From Naegleria lovaniensis (taxonomy: Eukaryota; Heterolobosea; Eutetramitea; Acrasida; Naegleriidae), in contig NW_025407827.1 of the NCBI RefSeq assembly GCF_003324165.1, positions 719,700 through 783,699 of the forward strand: 64,000 bases of DNA. Direction: 5' to 3'. Of this stretch, positions 19,600 to 30,968 are shown in pieces (position 1 is the first letter of the stretch; every line of letters begins with the position of its first letter). The translations under genes were made by a program, and so were the position numbers. Below the pieces are notes generated by a model that saw only the letters and a program-made list of their open reading frames with translations, was not told where the DNA came from and ran no database searches.

Positions 19600-22200
19600 A
19601 TGGTACAACGAGGAACTTCTCAACAACAACCGTCTCCGCTCACGAAACCACCATCGACCTCTCTCTTCGCCGCCTCTCGTTTCAATATTTTAGAGCAAGA
19701 ACAAGGCGTTTTTCAAGAGCCTGCACGAGGAGTTGGAGCTTTGCAGCAACAGTCTCCTCCGAACATGATCCTTCAAGGAGTGAGTCCTTTCCGATCCATA
19801 GTAGTACAATCTCCATTCATTTCTCAACCACAGCCGCAGCCAGTAGTACCACAACAACAACAAGTTTCTGTACCAATTTTTCAACCACCATCACTTCCGC
19901 AATCATCATCCCAGCAGCAACTTGTAAATACACCATCATCATCAAATCAAAAACCTGAAAAGAAACACAGGGCAGATCACAAATCACAAAAACATGTAAA
20001 ACACGCGAAAAATCCATCGTTCAAGCTTGTACAACACAAGAATGGAAGCATATCGGTTCAACACAATCCCTCTATGAAAGGTATGGCAAGTGAAAAGGAC
20101 AAGATGTTGAAAAAGATGAATGCATTGATTGATGCAATTCTAGTGGTGGAACAATCTCAGCTCCAATCACAACAACCTCAAAGAATATATTCATGTAACG
20201 AGTTATTTGAAGTGAAAACGAGTATTGAAAGTAATATTAGTCAAATTGATTCATTCGCAAAAATTGATCTCTATTTAGTGGCAGAAACGCTATGTGAAAA
20301 AACAAAATCCTATTTGGGGAAAATACTGAGCACTGTAAAACCAGAAATGTATTTCATATTGAAAAGTTTTGTGTACTTTACCAATGAAATCAAGTATTCA
20401 CTATTGAAAGGAGATGAAGTATCCAAATATCGAAAACAAGGACTATTGGAATATGACGATCACATTTCGAATGAAAAACGAACGAAAATATTTCTCGATG
20501 GTGGCAGAGGTCATGAAAATGGATCAGTATCGAGAGAAATTATTGTTGTCAATGAAGCCAAAGATACAAAGCTGAGAGAGCTCTTACATGACCTGACGAC
20601 ACGACTTCAATTGAAATTTCCCAATGCCAAAACGAATGGATTATCCGGAGGCGAGTTGAAAATTTTCTATGCATACATTAGTGAATTTGTGAGTGCATGT
20701 ATGGGTGGATATTCACCTAATATTGCAGATTTTTCATCGACACACATTTCAAACCTTGCCAAGCAAAGAAAATCAAAATATATATTCATTGGAGACGTTC
20801 GTTTTGGAGTGTGTCGACATCGATCCATCCTTTTCAAGTACATTTGTGATTATTTATTTATGGATGGATTTAAAGATATTCGATGTCGTTTAGTTCGAGG
20901 AAAATGCTCAGGAGGAAATCATGCTTGGAATATTGTTTCAATCATTGACACAAAATCAAAATCTGCAACACTTCCTGATTTGTATTTGGTAGATATCATG
21001 AGATATCCTGGACACCTCTACTCTGTGAGCAGCGTGGATGCAGACTTGTACAAGCAACAAAGTTTTGGAACCATTGGTGGTCATAGTCAGAAAGGATTGG
21101 CTACTGATCTTTCTAAACTTCAGTATAAGGAGAAAAAACTACTTGGACGTGGTGCATCAGGAAAGGTAGGTTTATACTTGAATTTTACATGAACAACAAC
21201 TTCAAATGAAAATTATCTGTTATTTCGTTCGATACTATTTCAATCATAATCCTCTATGGTAACGGTTTTTTTCGTCACATATTATTAATTCGTTTGATAC
21301 TATTCTCATGATTCACTTGGTGAAAAGGTCTTTAGCTGTGTGGTGTACATTCCTGAGAAGGGTGAAACTGTTTGTGCCGTAAAAAAGGTTCCGCTCTCCT
21401 TTGATAATGTCAACTTTGAGAGAGAACTCAAATTATTGAACTACTTGAGCCATCCTAACATTATTCAACTCTATCATGCGGCACTTGTAAAAAACAAACA
21501 TGGAGAACATTGCCTTCACATGTTCATGGAATTGATGGATTGCAACGCTCGAAAATTTATCAATGATTTCAAAGCCAATTACATGAATCAACCAAAATAT
21601 TACGTCTATGAACTATTATTCTTTTTAAGCAATGTAGCAAATGGATTGAATTACTTGCATTTGAGAGGATGTGTACACAGAGATGTCAAACCAGAAAATA
21701 TTGCAATCAAATATTATAGACGTCATCCGCACTCTATTGAGGAAGTGAAATTAGTCGATTTTGACGTTGCCAATATTGTTCACAATAGCAAAACGATTTG
21801 TGGCACTCGTGGATATTGTGATCCATTAGTGTTCTCTACTGCCTCCAGCCAAATAGTGGCCAAACCTTTTCTCGATTGTTTTAGTTTTGGAATTCTCTTG
21901 GCTGAATTCTTTTTGGAACACCCACCAAAATTTTTCTTTGATTCAAGTCCATCACTCGATGAAGGCTACGAAAAACTCCAAAATTATTATTCTCCTGCCA
22001 ATATTCAATTTACAATTATGAAATCTGGCAAGTATGATTGCATCCCATCCAAATATCGAGCATCATTGACACAAATGATGATCAATTGTATTCAGACAGA
22101 TGTCACCAAACGTCCCACCATGCAACAAATTGCTTCTGAATTGGAAAATTATCTCTTGAAGAATTTTATCATTAAGGCAGAAGAAGATTGTCAACTCTAA
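19600..22200 (+). CDS. EDR1-like domain protein kinase with a DFD motif
   Basis: Exons 19600-21165 and 21328-22200. The 162-nt intron (GTAGGT..AAAG) falls inside the glycine-rich loop. The product is 812 residues. Residues 1-160 are Gln/Pro/Ser-rich. Residues about 250-480 resemble the transglutaminase-like domain of plant EDR1/CTR1 kinases: FGVCRHRSILFKYI, LVRGKCSGGNHAWNIV and DIMRYPGHLY, i.e. a Cys, His and Asp in papain-like order. The kinase domain (about 510-805) has LGRGASGKVF, VCAVKKV, CVHRDVKPENI (about 636) and LVDFDVANI (about 664). The metal-binding motif is therefore DFD, not DFG. The APE region is replaced by CDPLVF. It is probably still a kinase, but regulation or metal use may differ. 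Start chosen at the ATG after an A-run. Confidence 0.85.
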
Positions 22201-22386
22201 ATTATTGGGAATTTTTCTCAACAACATATGTCATCAACCATATGTGTCTTTCAAAAAACTAGACAGGTTCCACAAGAACATACTAATATCCTGTGAATAT
22301 TTCTCGGAAATCGACACGTGTTGTTTGTTCACGAAAACATCCTGCTTGCCTTTTACACAAGGAAAATAAATTTGAATGAAAAAAAA

Positions 22387-23205
22387 ATGAACCAATTCAA
22401 ATCTGTGCTTTTCTCATTGTTCTTGTTGTGTGCCGCAGTCTTGTTGTTATTCGCAGCCTCTCCATCATTGGCCGATGACGAGAAAGCTACCACGACTGCT
22501 TCAGATATTAACGTAAATAATTTATTACAAGGAGAATGGGTGGTTGAAATGACTACCGTGGATCAAGATTCTGCTTCCGGAGATGCCGATGAATTGTTCC
22601 CACAATTGGGAGTTTATAATTTCTCTCATACTCCATTACAAGAGGGAGTCTTGTTTGGAACATATCTTCCAAAGGGTTCCGAAGATGATTCTTCAGAGTT
22701 TGATGTTAAGCTTTTGGTTCAATCCGATGCTGAACACAGCGGAACTTTCAAGATGATTAAGAGAAAGAAGGAAGAAGAGTCTGAGGATGTTGAAGAAGTC
22801 GCTGAATTGAGAAAGGATGATACCATTGTTTTTGATATTCCATATAATTTTGTCACTCACAAACCAAACAACCCAAATACACCTCCAGTCGTTTTTGCCT
22901 CGAGTCAAGGACGTTTCGCAGCCAATAATGGTGCTTTGAAGGGAACTTATCAATTCTTGTTCACGAATAAGGAGAATTTCATTTTGAATTTGGTCTATGA
23001 TGCAACTACTGGACAGGACGGCACCACCAAGTACAAGATTGACCGAATTGTTGGAACCAAACAAGTCAATAAGGAGATGAGCTTCTTCCAAAAATACGGC
23101 AGCACCATTATGATTATGGTCTTCTTTATTGGAAGTAGATTTTTGACAAGAAACATGCAAGGCGGTCAAGGTCAAGCTCCTCCAGCTGCAACTGGTAATC
23201 AATAA
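22387..23205 (+). CDS. ER/secretory single-pass membrane protein (possibly EMC10-like)
   Basis: 272 residues from the ATG at 22387 after eight A. Residues 1-29 are a strong signal peptide ending SPSLA. The lumenal part is beta-rich (GEWVVEMTTV, GVLFGTYLPKG, YQFLFTNKENFILNLVYD) with an acidic/basic linker (KRKKEEESEDVEEV). Near the C-terminus SFFQKYG is followed by a hydrophobic segment IMIMVFFIGSRFL and a Gly/Gln/Pro tail. Signal peptide, beta domain and a late transmembrane segment preceded by SFFxKY is the layout of ER membrane complex subunit 10. I suggest that only tentatively. Confidence 0.7.
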   Translation: MNQFKSVLFSLFLLCAAVLLLFAASPSLADDEKATTTASDINVNNLLQGEWVVEMTTVDQDSASGDADELFPQLGVYNFSHTPLQEGVLFGTYLPKGSEDDSSEFDVKLLVQSDAEHSGTFKMIKRKKEEESEDVEEVAELRKDDTIVFDIPYNFVTHKPNNPNTPPVVFASSQGRFAANNGALKGTYQFLFTNKENFILNLVYDATTGQDGTTKYKIDRIVGTKQVNKEMSFFQKYGSTIMIMVFFIGSRFLTRNMQGGQGQAPPAATGNQ

Positions 23206-23527
23206 GACACATTTTTTCCTATCTGTGATAATAAATTATTCCAAATGCTCGCTCATTAAACCATTGTTGCATGATTTGGTCATGGACTTTGAATTTGAGA
23301 TTGCTAAACAAGAACCTATTTGGAAGAGTTGAAAAAAAAGTTTCCAAAGATCAGCCAACATTTAAAGTTTTTATTCACATGATGATCATCGTATGTTACA
23401 TAACAGAACTACAATTTGTGGAAGAGTGTCTTCAAATAATTATTGTTACTTGAAACTATTAATTGCCAAACAGCATTGATATTTCGAAATATATAGTTGG
23501 ATATATATAAATTCCAACAACTAGTCA

Positions 23528-26500
23528 TTACTTTTGATAAGGAAGCCAAATTCGATCTGGAATTGGAGGATCATAACTTCCCAAATATTCCGTTGGAGGC
23601 AATGGATTCACCATCATCAATTGAATATCAAACTCAGTCAAAGAAACACCACTCATATTGAAAGGACACATGCATGGTCCAAAATGTCCGGTATGTGTCA
23701 CATTAAAAGGTGAATTTTGTGGCAAATTCGAAAGTGGTGCATCTTTTGGATTATAAATCTTATTGGCCATTCGAATCCAAAAACATCGATCGTACAATTT
23801 CAACAACCATAAATCCCACTTTCCATCCAGACTTGTCTTGAAATAATCCTTTCCTTCACATCCACTTCCAATTTTTGTATCCAAATCAAAGAACACTTGA
23901 TCCAAATGTGAATGACTAGTGAAAATCAAAAAATTCTTTTCATCATTTTCCTCTTCCTTACTTGTATTCTTTTGTAAATTCTTGTACGTGTATTTACTTC
24001 GAATTCTCTCAGGAGCATATTCAATATTTCCAACCAGAGTTTTTTCTTCACCCAATCTCGAATAAGCTTCTCCATAAATGACTCTCTCTACGGTTTGTTG
24101 ATGTTGTTCTTGTTGTTTCTTTTTTCCAAATAAAGCTTCTTTCACACTATCGTTCATGTAGAGAGACATGTCACTAAAACCATATTTTTCAATTCGATCG
24201 AGAAGTCGCTTGACAGAGAGACCACATGGGAAGGAAATCTTTCCTGGCTTCGATTTATCGGATTCTTCAATTGGGAGAAGATCTAACGAGAGAATGACAT
24301 CATTGACAAAATGTTGATGATTGCAAGTGTGAGGATGATAAATGTGAGCACCATTCCAGAGAGCACAAACTTCGGATAATCTGTGAAGAATGGAGGAAAT
24401 GTTTTTGGTACCTTCAATTTTGCTGTGAAATGTGTTTGAAATATTTGGAATGGAAAATATTTGGATTTAGATTTGAAAAAAATGTCAAATGTCAACTCGA
24501 GAGTAAACAACAACGTACCTTAAAGGAATGAAATGAAAATGTGGATTAAATCGAACCAATCCTTGAGGTGGTTTTCTTGAAGGAATGACCAATGAATTCT
24601 CTCTCCATTCCAAAAACCAATTTCCAATCATTAATCCAGTTCTAAAGAATTTATATCTCTGCGAATCATTCATTTCCATAATGAGTGAATCTCCAAACTC
24701 GAAAATGACAAGTTGTACTTGAAGATAAGGTTCTTCCTTTTTCGAAGATCGACTAAACAATTTGCTTAATCCACTTCGTTTTTCCTGAGGTGAACTTTCT
24801 CCATGAGAATGATCACTTTCAGAGCCAGAACCAGCCAAATCGAAAAAAATAGAACCTGACTTCTCACTTGTTGGATTGTCAAAGAATAGATAATTGTAAC
24901 AATCGGCAAGTGCCAAATTTTGTGCAATGAAAATCTTTTCGCGGTGTGAAAAAATTCTTCGATCGATGGGTGCAATCTTTTTGAAAGCGTTCGAAACGCA
25001 AACCTTTTCTAATTCGTTCAAATGTTTCAAATCAATGAGCAGAGGTAAATGTTCACTTAATTGGACCGAGGCGTAATCAATGACAATACTCGACGTAGTG
25101 GCATGAGTTTGTTCAGAAGCTTCAGATGGGAAAATTTTGTCAAAATTGGCGTTCATGGGTTCAGTTCCAGGTGACGAAATGCTTCCTTCTCTGAAATTGG
25201 AGACGTCGTTGGAGGTTGAAGAGGTTTCGAACATTTTCTTCTTTTTCGAATCTTTTTTGCGTTCGACAATTGTGTCATACGAAGTTGGATCTGTCAAGAG
25301 TAAATAAATATTCTTGTAACGTGACTTGTATTTTCCCAATTGTTCAATTAAAATCAAATCATTGTTCAGAAAATGAGGATAATTGGTTTGTGGAATTTGT
25401 TTCTCATCAATCGATTTGATATAACTCTCCAAATCATGATCGAGTGTGCATGTAGGTCTTCGATTCTTGGAAGCGTCCATTTTCTTTTTAAGTTTGTTCA
25501 CTTTTTCATCACTCGATGAATGTGACAAGGTGGTGGCAGCAACGTTTGTGGAATTTTCAGAAGCACTCACCAAAACATTTGGAAATCCACTGTTTGTGCT
25601 ACTACTAGAATCCACAGAAGGTCTCAAATTTGAATCTGGAGAATCATAATCTGCAGAAGTACTTCTTGCTGTGGTTGCATTCTTTGAAGTATAACTAAAA
25701 GTTACGTGACTACTTGTGATCGAAAGAGGTGAATGTTGTCGATCTTGTGGTCGATCGACTTGTGGTTGCTGTGCCGATGATGGTTTGTAAGGTTGTGGAA
25801 CAGGTGGCGGATTCGAATTTGATTTTTCCATAACAGAAGTTGTTTCTTTTGAATCTTCTGGAGGTTGAGGTGACGTGGTAAACATGGATTTACGTGCTGA
25901 ATATCCCATGGGTTTAGGAGGTCGTGCCGTACTGCCTCCGCCGCTTACGGAGTGAGAGACCGACGAGGTCGTGGATGAATTCTCGGAAAATTGTGTGAGA
26001 TTTTGACCACTGGTTGGAGTAGTAGTAGTTGAAGAGGACGAAGAAGAATTGGGCGAGGTTGAAGACGTGTTCGAAGGCAATGAAGAGGCGTCGGTAGTAA
26101 TAGTTTCTCGTCGAGTAATGACCACTGCTTGTTTGTTGGCAAATCGACCACTGCTGCCACTTGTCAAATTGGGTGGGGAATCGTAGGAAAACTTTTTAAG
26201 GATCGATTCCTTTCTGTAAATGACTGGAGAGGTGTTCGAAGCAGCTGAAGAATCTTGTTGTTGCTCTTGTTGAGAATTCAATGATGGAGGAGAAGTATTT
26301 CCAGAAGAGTTTCCTTCAACAGGTTCCACAGTCGTGTTGGCTGGTTGAGAAGAAGTGTCACTTGTCATGGACTTGGATTGCTCTTGTTGTTGCAAAGTGG
26401 TCAATCTTCTCTCAAGTTTTGCTCTAAATTCCTCTGAAAGAAAAGTTTGATCAGAATTTGTCTTTCTGTGAAGAGATAAGTGTGCAGTTGATTTTGAATT

Positions 26501-27589
26501 TGACATTGGCACATCGGAACAAGGAGAAATACCACCCGTATTGACAATTACTGCAACATCATCATTATCGCAAGAAGAAGGATCACTGGAAAGAGATTGG
26601 GACGATGCAACATGCATGGTTGCTCTTTTTGAAGCATTGCTGCCACTTGTCACACTCGAAATGGTCGTCTGTGAAGTCAATACCTGTCCACTCATATCAA
26701 TGCAATCATCCAATTCATTCATTTCCTTTTGAACTTGCATTAAATTTTGAATGGCATTGAAAATAATTTCACTTTCATCATTTGGGATTCCAATATTTTC
26801 CAAATCAGTCATTGAAAATGAAATGAATGAATTTCCGTCCCATTCTTCTTCCATCAGAATGGAAATGGTGGAATCAGAAATTGAGAATTGTTGGTCTGAA
26901 CATTTAATGTGTTGACAAATTTGATTGTAATTTTCATTCAATTGAGAGAGAAAGAAGGATACATGACGGACTTTCCAATGTTTCACTGGAAGGAGTGTTG
27001 GATTGAAGGACAGATATTCTGAATTTAAAAATTTGTTGAAAATGATGAATATATATATGAATCACATGTTGGGGTAAATGAAGAGAAGAAGCAGAATGAT
27101 TCAATGAGGTGAAAATTTGTGAAAATGAATGATCAAGGAAAATGAATTGTCATGGTGCAGCCGTATCGCGATGGTTGAGGAAAAGTTGTTGACAATTGAC
27201 AGCCCGTGATCAACAACCAAAAAGACAAAAATGATCAAAGCAGCAAATCACGACAATGAATAACAAACAGCATTATATATCAACATTGGAATACCAAGTT
27301 GTGTTGTTTGTTGAGAATTTCACATTACCAAATATATCCATCATCGTCACGAACATAATTTGGTAAAATAACAATAATCATTTTTAGAATCGGGATGTAC
27401 CAAGAATTGTAATAAAATTTCAATGAAATTCCAATATCATTCAAAATTATTTAACCATCATCGTGATGCCACTTGTCAGTTTCGATGAATCAAAACAATG
27501 AAACACTTACCTTCATCTTTCTGAATGTTTGTTGTGTTTGAACCTCCATTCGATGAAATTCCCAACTTCTTTCCAAGAAAGGGAGACAT
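23528..27589 (-). CDS. SAM-domain protein with a conserved C-terminal region, three exons
   Basis: Exons 27589-27511, 27018-24519 and 24422-23528; introns of 492 nt (GTAAGT..TTCAG) and 96 nt (GTACGT..CACAG). The product is 1157 residues. The first exon supplies the only plausible ATG (MSPFLGKKLGISSNGG), and the reading phases agree at both junctions. Residues about 30-120 form a SAM-like helical bundle (VRHVSFFLSQLNENYNQIC then LENIGIPNDESEIIFNAI). Residues 150-480 are disordered and Ser/Thr/Pro-rich. The C-terminal 550 residues are ordered. They include HIYHPHTCNHQHFVNDVILS, which has the shape of the NC-x-HF motif of LRAT/PPPDE papain-like folds with His in place of the catalytic Cys. The C-terminal call is speculative. 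Without the splice into exon 3 the frame stops soon after HFHFIPL. Confidence 0.75.
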
Positions 27590-27722
27590 TTTTTTTTAAA
27601 CTGTTTCGAAAGGCTTTTTGTAGTTTGTTATTGTTGAGTGTCAAAGAGTGTTTGAGAAATATTGACGATAGGAAAGGAGAAGGGTGTTGTTTGTTTGAGA
27701 AGGATCTTTTTTTTTGAATTGA

Positions 27723-27911
27723 TCAATTCATGAAGGCGATTTTTTTCGTGTTGTTTTGACAAGTGACAATACCTGTCCGCTCCATTGAAGGAATGACTCT
27801 TTTGAAATGTTGAAGTTTGTTTATAATTGTTAATAACGCATTGGGCAATTTATCTCGACTCGTTTTGAGAGATAAATGTTTAGTGAGCGGTACACCAAAG
27901 ACTCTTCTCAT
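27723..27911 (-). pseudogene. RhoGAP-domain N-terminal fragment
   Basis: ATG at 27911 with an in-frame stop directly upstream, open for 62 codons. The first 45 residues, starting MRRVFGVPLTKHLSLKTS, with LPNALLTIINKL following, match the start of a RhoGAP domain (xFGVPLx..., then helix A). The expected EGIFRxSG does not follow. A GTATTG site at about 27770 could be a splice donor, but no RhoGAP-like exon is found downstream before the SAM-gene start at 27589. It is most likely a leftover gene fragment. A real small protein is possible but unlikely. Confidence 0.45.
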
Positions 27912-28004
27912 TTACAGATTACAAAAATCTTTTTTCTTGATCGAAACAAGTGACTTGATGACTCTTCATAATCGATCCTTAAATTAGACTCACCACTGTA
28001 AAGG

Positions 28005-28181
28005 ATGAACATTGATAAAACAGTCTCTCTCTTAATTCAACTCCTCATCGGTAATGACAGTTTCGATTTGACATCAATTTGGGCCGTTTCAAAAAGTGAG
28101 GCAGGAGAATTAAATCGCTATTTTCATGTAAATACCATACATTATTTATTTTTTCTACTGTTCAAGATTTGTGTTTATTAA
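28005..28181 (+). CDS. Possible 58-residue small ORF
   Basis: ATG at 28005, TAA at 28179. The translation begins MNIDKTVSLLIQLLIGNDS, continues with IWAVSKSEAGELNRYF and ends in a hydrophobic segment. A GTAAAT donor-like site follows RYFH, so this may be the first exon of something lost. Codon choice is gene-like, but no family is recognised. Confidence 0.25.
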   Translation: MNIDKTVSLLIQLLIGNDSFDLTSIWAVSKSEAGELNRYFHVNTIHYLFFLLFKICVY

Positions 28182-28224
28182 TATTTGTAGATTGTTATTG
28201 TGTACAAAGGATAAATTACAACAA

Positions 28225-30706
28225 TTATTTGGATTGATTTGAAGTGAAGAACATCTTTTTCACACCAAACAGTGCGACCAATAGAGTTGGAGTGAGAATT
28301 AAGGACCATTTAAGAAGAGAGGAATATCTTCGGTTACTATTGGAATTCATATCTAGTTTCGAGGAGTGCTCGTGATGAAGAGGTTCAGGACTTGAAGTTG
28401 ATGAATGAGTCAAAGCATTTGTCTGTGTCAAGTCATTAGTTTCAACGGGTGAACAGGAAGGACAAGATGACACTGGAGAGGCTTCTTCTTGGACAACTGG
28501 TTTCGAGGTTGGAGCTGAACTTGTAGATGGTCTCGACACCTTTCCTTCTCCCAATAAGGAAAGTGAGGTTTTAATATCTTGACTCCACACTAAGGGCTTG
28601 CTAGTGCAATCTCTCGGATCCAAAAACAAGTTCATATTCTTATCATAACCTGCGTATTCTCCCATCATGAAATTCCAAACTTGTTCGCTCTTTGGAACTG
28701 TTGAATGGTTCGATTCTGATTTTCGTTTGGGAAGATAATGCATGAACATGTCATTGTCCTGAAAGGTGTAAGCCAGGAAGGCCACAGAAAGAGATGGATT
28801 ATCGAGATGTCTTTCACACAATGCAACTTTCATGGCTTGGCTGTTGGTCACATGATACAAATAGGTGTGTGAAATGTTTGTGAAATTTTTGGATTGGATC
28901 AAGGAAGGGATGAGGTCACTTTGAAGATGGTGTTGAATCAAATCTAATTGATGAGAAGTAACATCGATGGGAGAGTCAGCTTGTGTCATGTTCATGATCA
29001 TGAAAGCTGGATATTGTTCATTAGTGGTTGCATCCACGCCGTATTTTCCTTTCCATAATTGGAATGTTAGATTATTGACCTCATCCACATAGCATCCTTC
29101 AAAATTGCGATGAAAGAATATATTTTCGAGTCTGTCTACCAAAAAATTAGAGGATCCATAAAGCTTTCTCATTAATGAATTATACCGCTCGAATGTTTCA
29201 ATTCTTTTTAGTGAAGATGATTCAACCTTCTCCTCGACAAGTGGAAGTTTCACTCCAATAAAGTTCATTCTCAACTTGGAAGGAAACAGACCAGTTTTTT
29301 CAACAAATCCCAAGCATCTTGTGTTTTCTTCAAACACATGTGCATAGTAATATCTGAATATCCAAATTTGGGCAATGTCAACATTCGAAATTTTCACACT
29401 TACCTGACACCCATTTCTTTAAACATGTGCAAATGCAAAAACCACGGAACCAACTTGGTTTCATGCACACCTCTAAATTTGGGAGGTACCCATCCTGAAC
29501 CAGTAATTCCAATTTTCATTCTCTCTCCATTCACAATCACATGTTTCACACCAAAAGCCAAAGTTCCCATAATCTCATATTTCATGGTTGGTTTTGACTC
29601 TCCTCTCAACGACAAGGTTCCATCATTGAGTATTTTCACAAAGAACATGAATGAACGTTCTTCATTAGCATCGTTGCCTTCTACTGGTTGACCTTCGGCT
29701 GAAAATTGATGGTTAAATTGGGACCACCTTTCATAGTAAGAATCATGCATCTTGAGAGAAGAAACGAGTTGATGTTTTTTGAGGTAATCAAAGTATTCAT
29801 CGAATCCTTCTCGAGCCTCATCGATTTGTTTCGTATATCTCTTGACCCATTCGTCTTGGTCTTGTACATGTTGTTGTTGTGAAATATCCACCCTGTCCAT
29901 TTGTGCTGGATCAGAGGACGACCATTCAGAATTCTTTTCTGGAGGACTTAAATCATCTTCTAACATGGGTAAGTACTTGTTATTGCGTTCCAATAGAAAA
30001 ATCACCATTCTTGGAGTGGTGTTTTCATCTTTTGAATGATTGGAATCTTGAAGAATATGAGGATTGAGTTTCAATTGGTCGTGAGGAATGGCTTGCCATT
30101 TGAGATTGAAAGCAATGACTCTGTGTTGAAAGAGTTGATGAGCATGTGAGGAATTTATTTGAAGTGCTGCTTCCATGATGTGGGTATTAGTGAGCAATTG
30201 GTTTTTTACACTGAGGTTTGGCAAGCTGCCACTTGTCAAGAGTATTGTGTGAATTGTTTTTTACCGTGTTATTGAACAGATCCCATTCATACGAGTTGTT
30301 GTTATATTGATCTAATAGAAGGTTTTATCAACAAACCCAGATCAGTCATTGCGACCCCAGATAATATTTGATCAAGTTTTTTACTGGAGGGTAAATGATT
30401 TAGATCATGTTCATCCAACATGACCTTTTGAAAGATGGTTCCACCAAAGCAAAATAACCATCTGGAAAGTGATCCACGGTAAAACATGGAACGTTCGAGA
30501 TTCGTGTTGTTCCCATAGTCTTCTGTTGTTGTTCCTAGTAGAATCCGTACGGCCATGTTGTAGATACCGTTCCGGTATCGGCATGTTGGAATTTCAAAAT
30601 GTGCTTACAATTCAGACACTAGTTGAATCTCTTGTTGAATCTTTGCAAGAACATTGGAATTTTTTAAAACGAATTCTTTGGAAGTATCTTTGAAAGATTC
30701 ACATGT
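28225..30706 (-). CDS. GNAT-like, C-terminally membrane-anchored protein (5' end unresolved)
   Basis: Certain exons are 30169-29404 and 29353-28225 with a 50-nt intron (GTAAGT..TTCAG). Upstream I can chain, in matching phase, 30311-30210, 30534-30425 and a frame open from 30706 to 30609. The introns are 40, 113 and 74 nt; one donor (GTCATG) is poor. The first exon is not found. If translation started at the internal ATG 30176 the protein would be 633 residues. The core (AFGVKHVIVNG, GITGSGWVPPKFRGV, KLVPWFLHL, YYYAHVFEENTRCLGFVEKT) has the strand, loop and helix order of a GNAT acyltransferase, but the family is not identified. The end has a Ser-rich linker, then LKWSLILTPTLLVALFGV and a basic tail, i.e. 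a C-terminal membrane anchor. Confidence 0.6.
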
Positions 30707-30968
30707 TTACCTTAAATAGACAAGTGTTCAATTATAAAACATCTAACGCTTTTCCTGAATTGAAATTGGCGAATTCCATATTTCTGTATTTAAAGAAAAA
30801 CTTATTTTCAAAAAGACATGTTTGGAGATTTTCCAGGAATTTTAACATTGTTTCATATAAAAGTAATAAAAATTATCTCTCCATTCAGGAATTAAACAGA
30901 ATATAATATTGAATTTTTGAAACTCTTGAAAAAAAAGCCAATTGTTCTTCTCACTATCTTTCCTCGCC

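Larger units (their letters stand above)
27590..28224. other. Intergenic region with a RhoGAP fragment and a small ORF
   Basis: Besides the RhoGAP fragment (27723-27911) it holds a plus-strand ORF at 28005-28181. The remainder is T-rich leader DNA of the SAM gene and 3' DNA of the GNAT-like gene. Confidence 0.4.

Noticed and set aside
27470-30240. Recurring word CACTTGTCA as a promoter element
   Set aside because: It also occurs inside coding sequence (for example near 26155, 26640 and 47605), so it is not specific to promoters.
30302-30556. 84-codon minus-strand ORF starting at an ATG at 30556
   Set aside because: A different frame in the same place chains through GT..AG introns in consistent phase into the GNAT-like gene; this frame leads nowhere.
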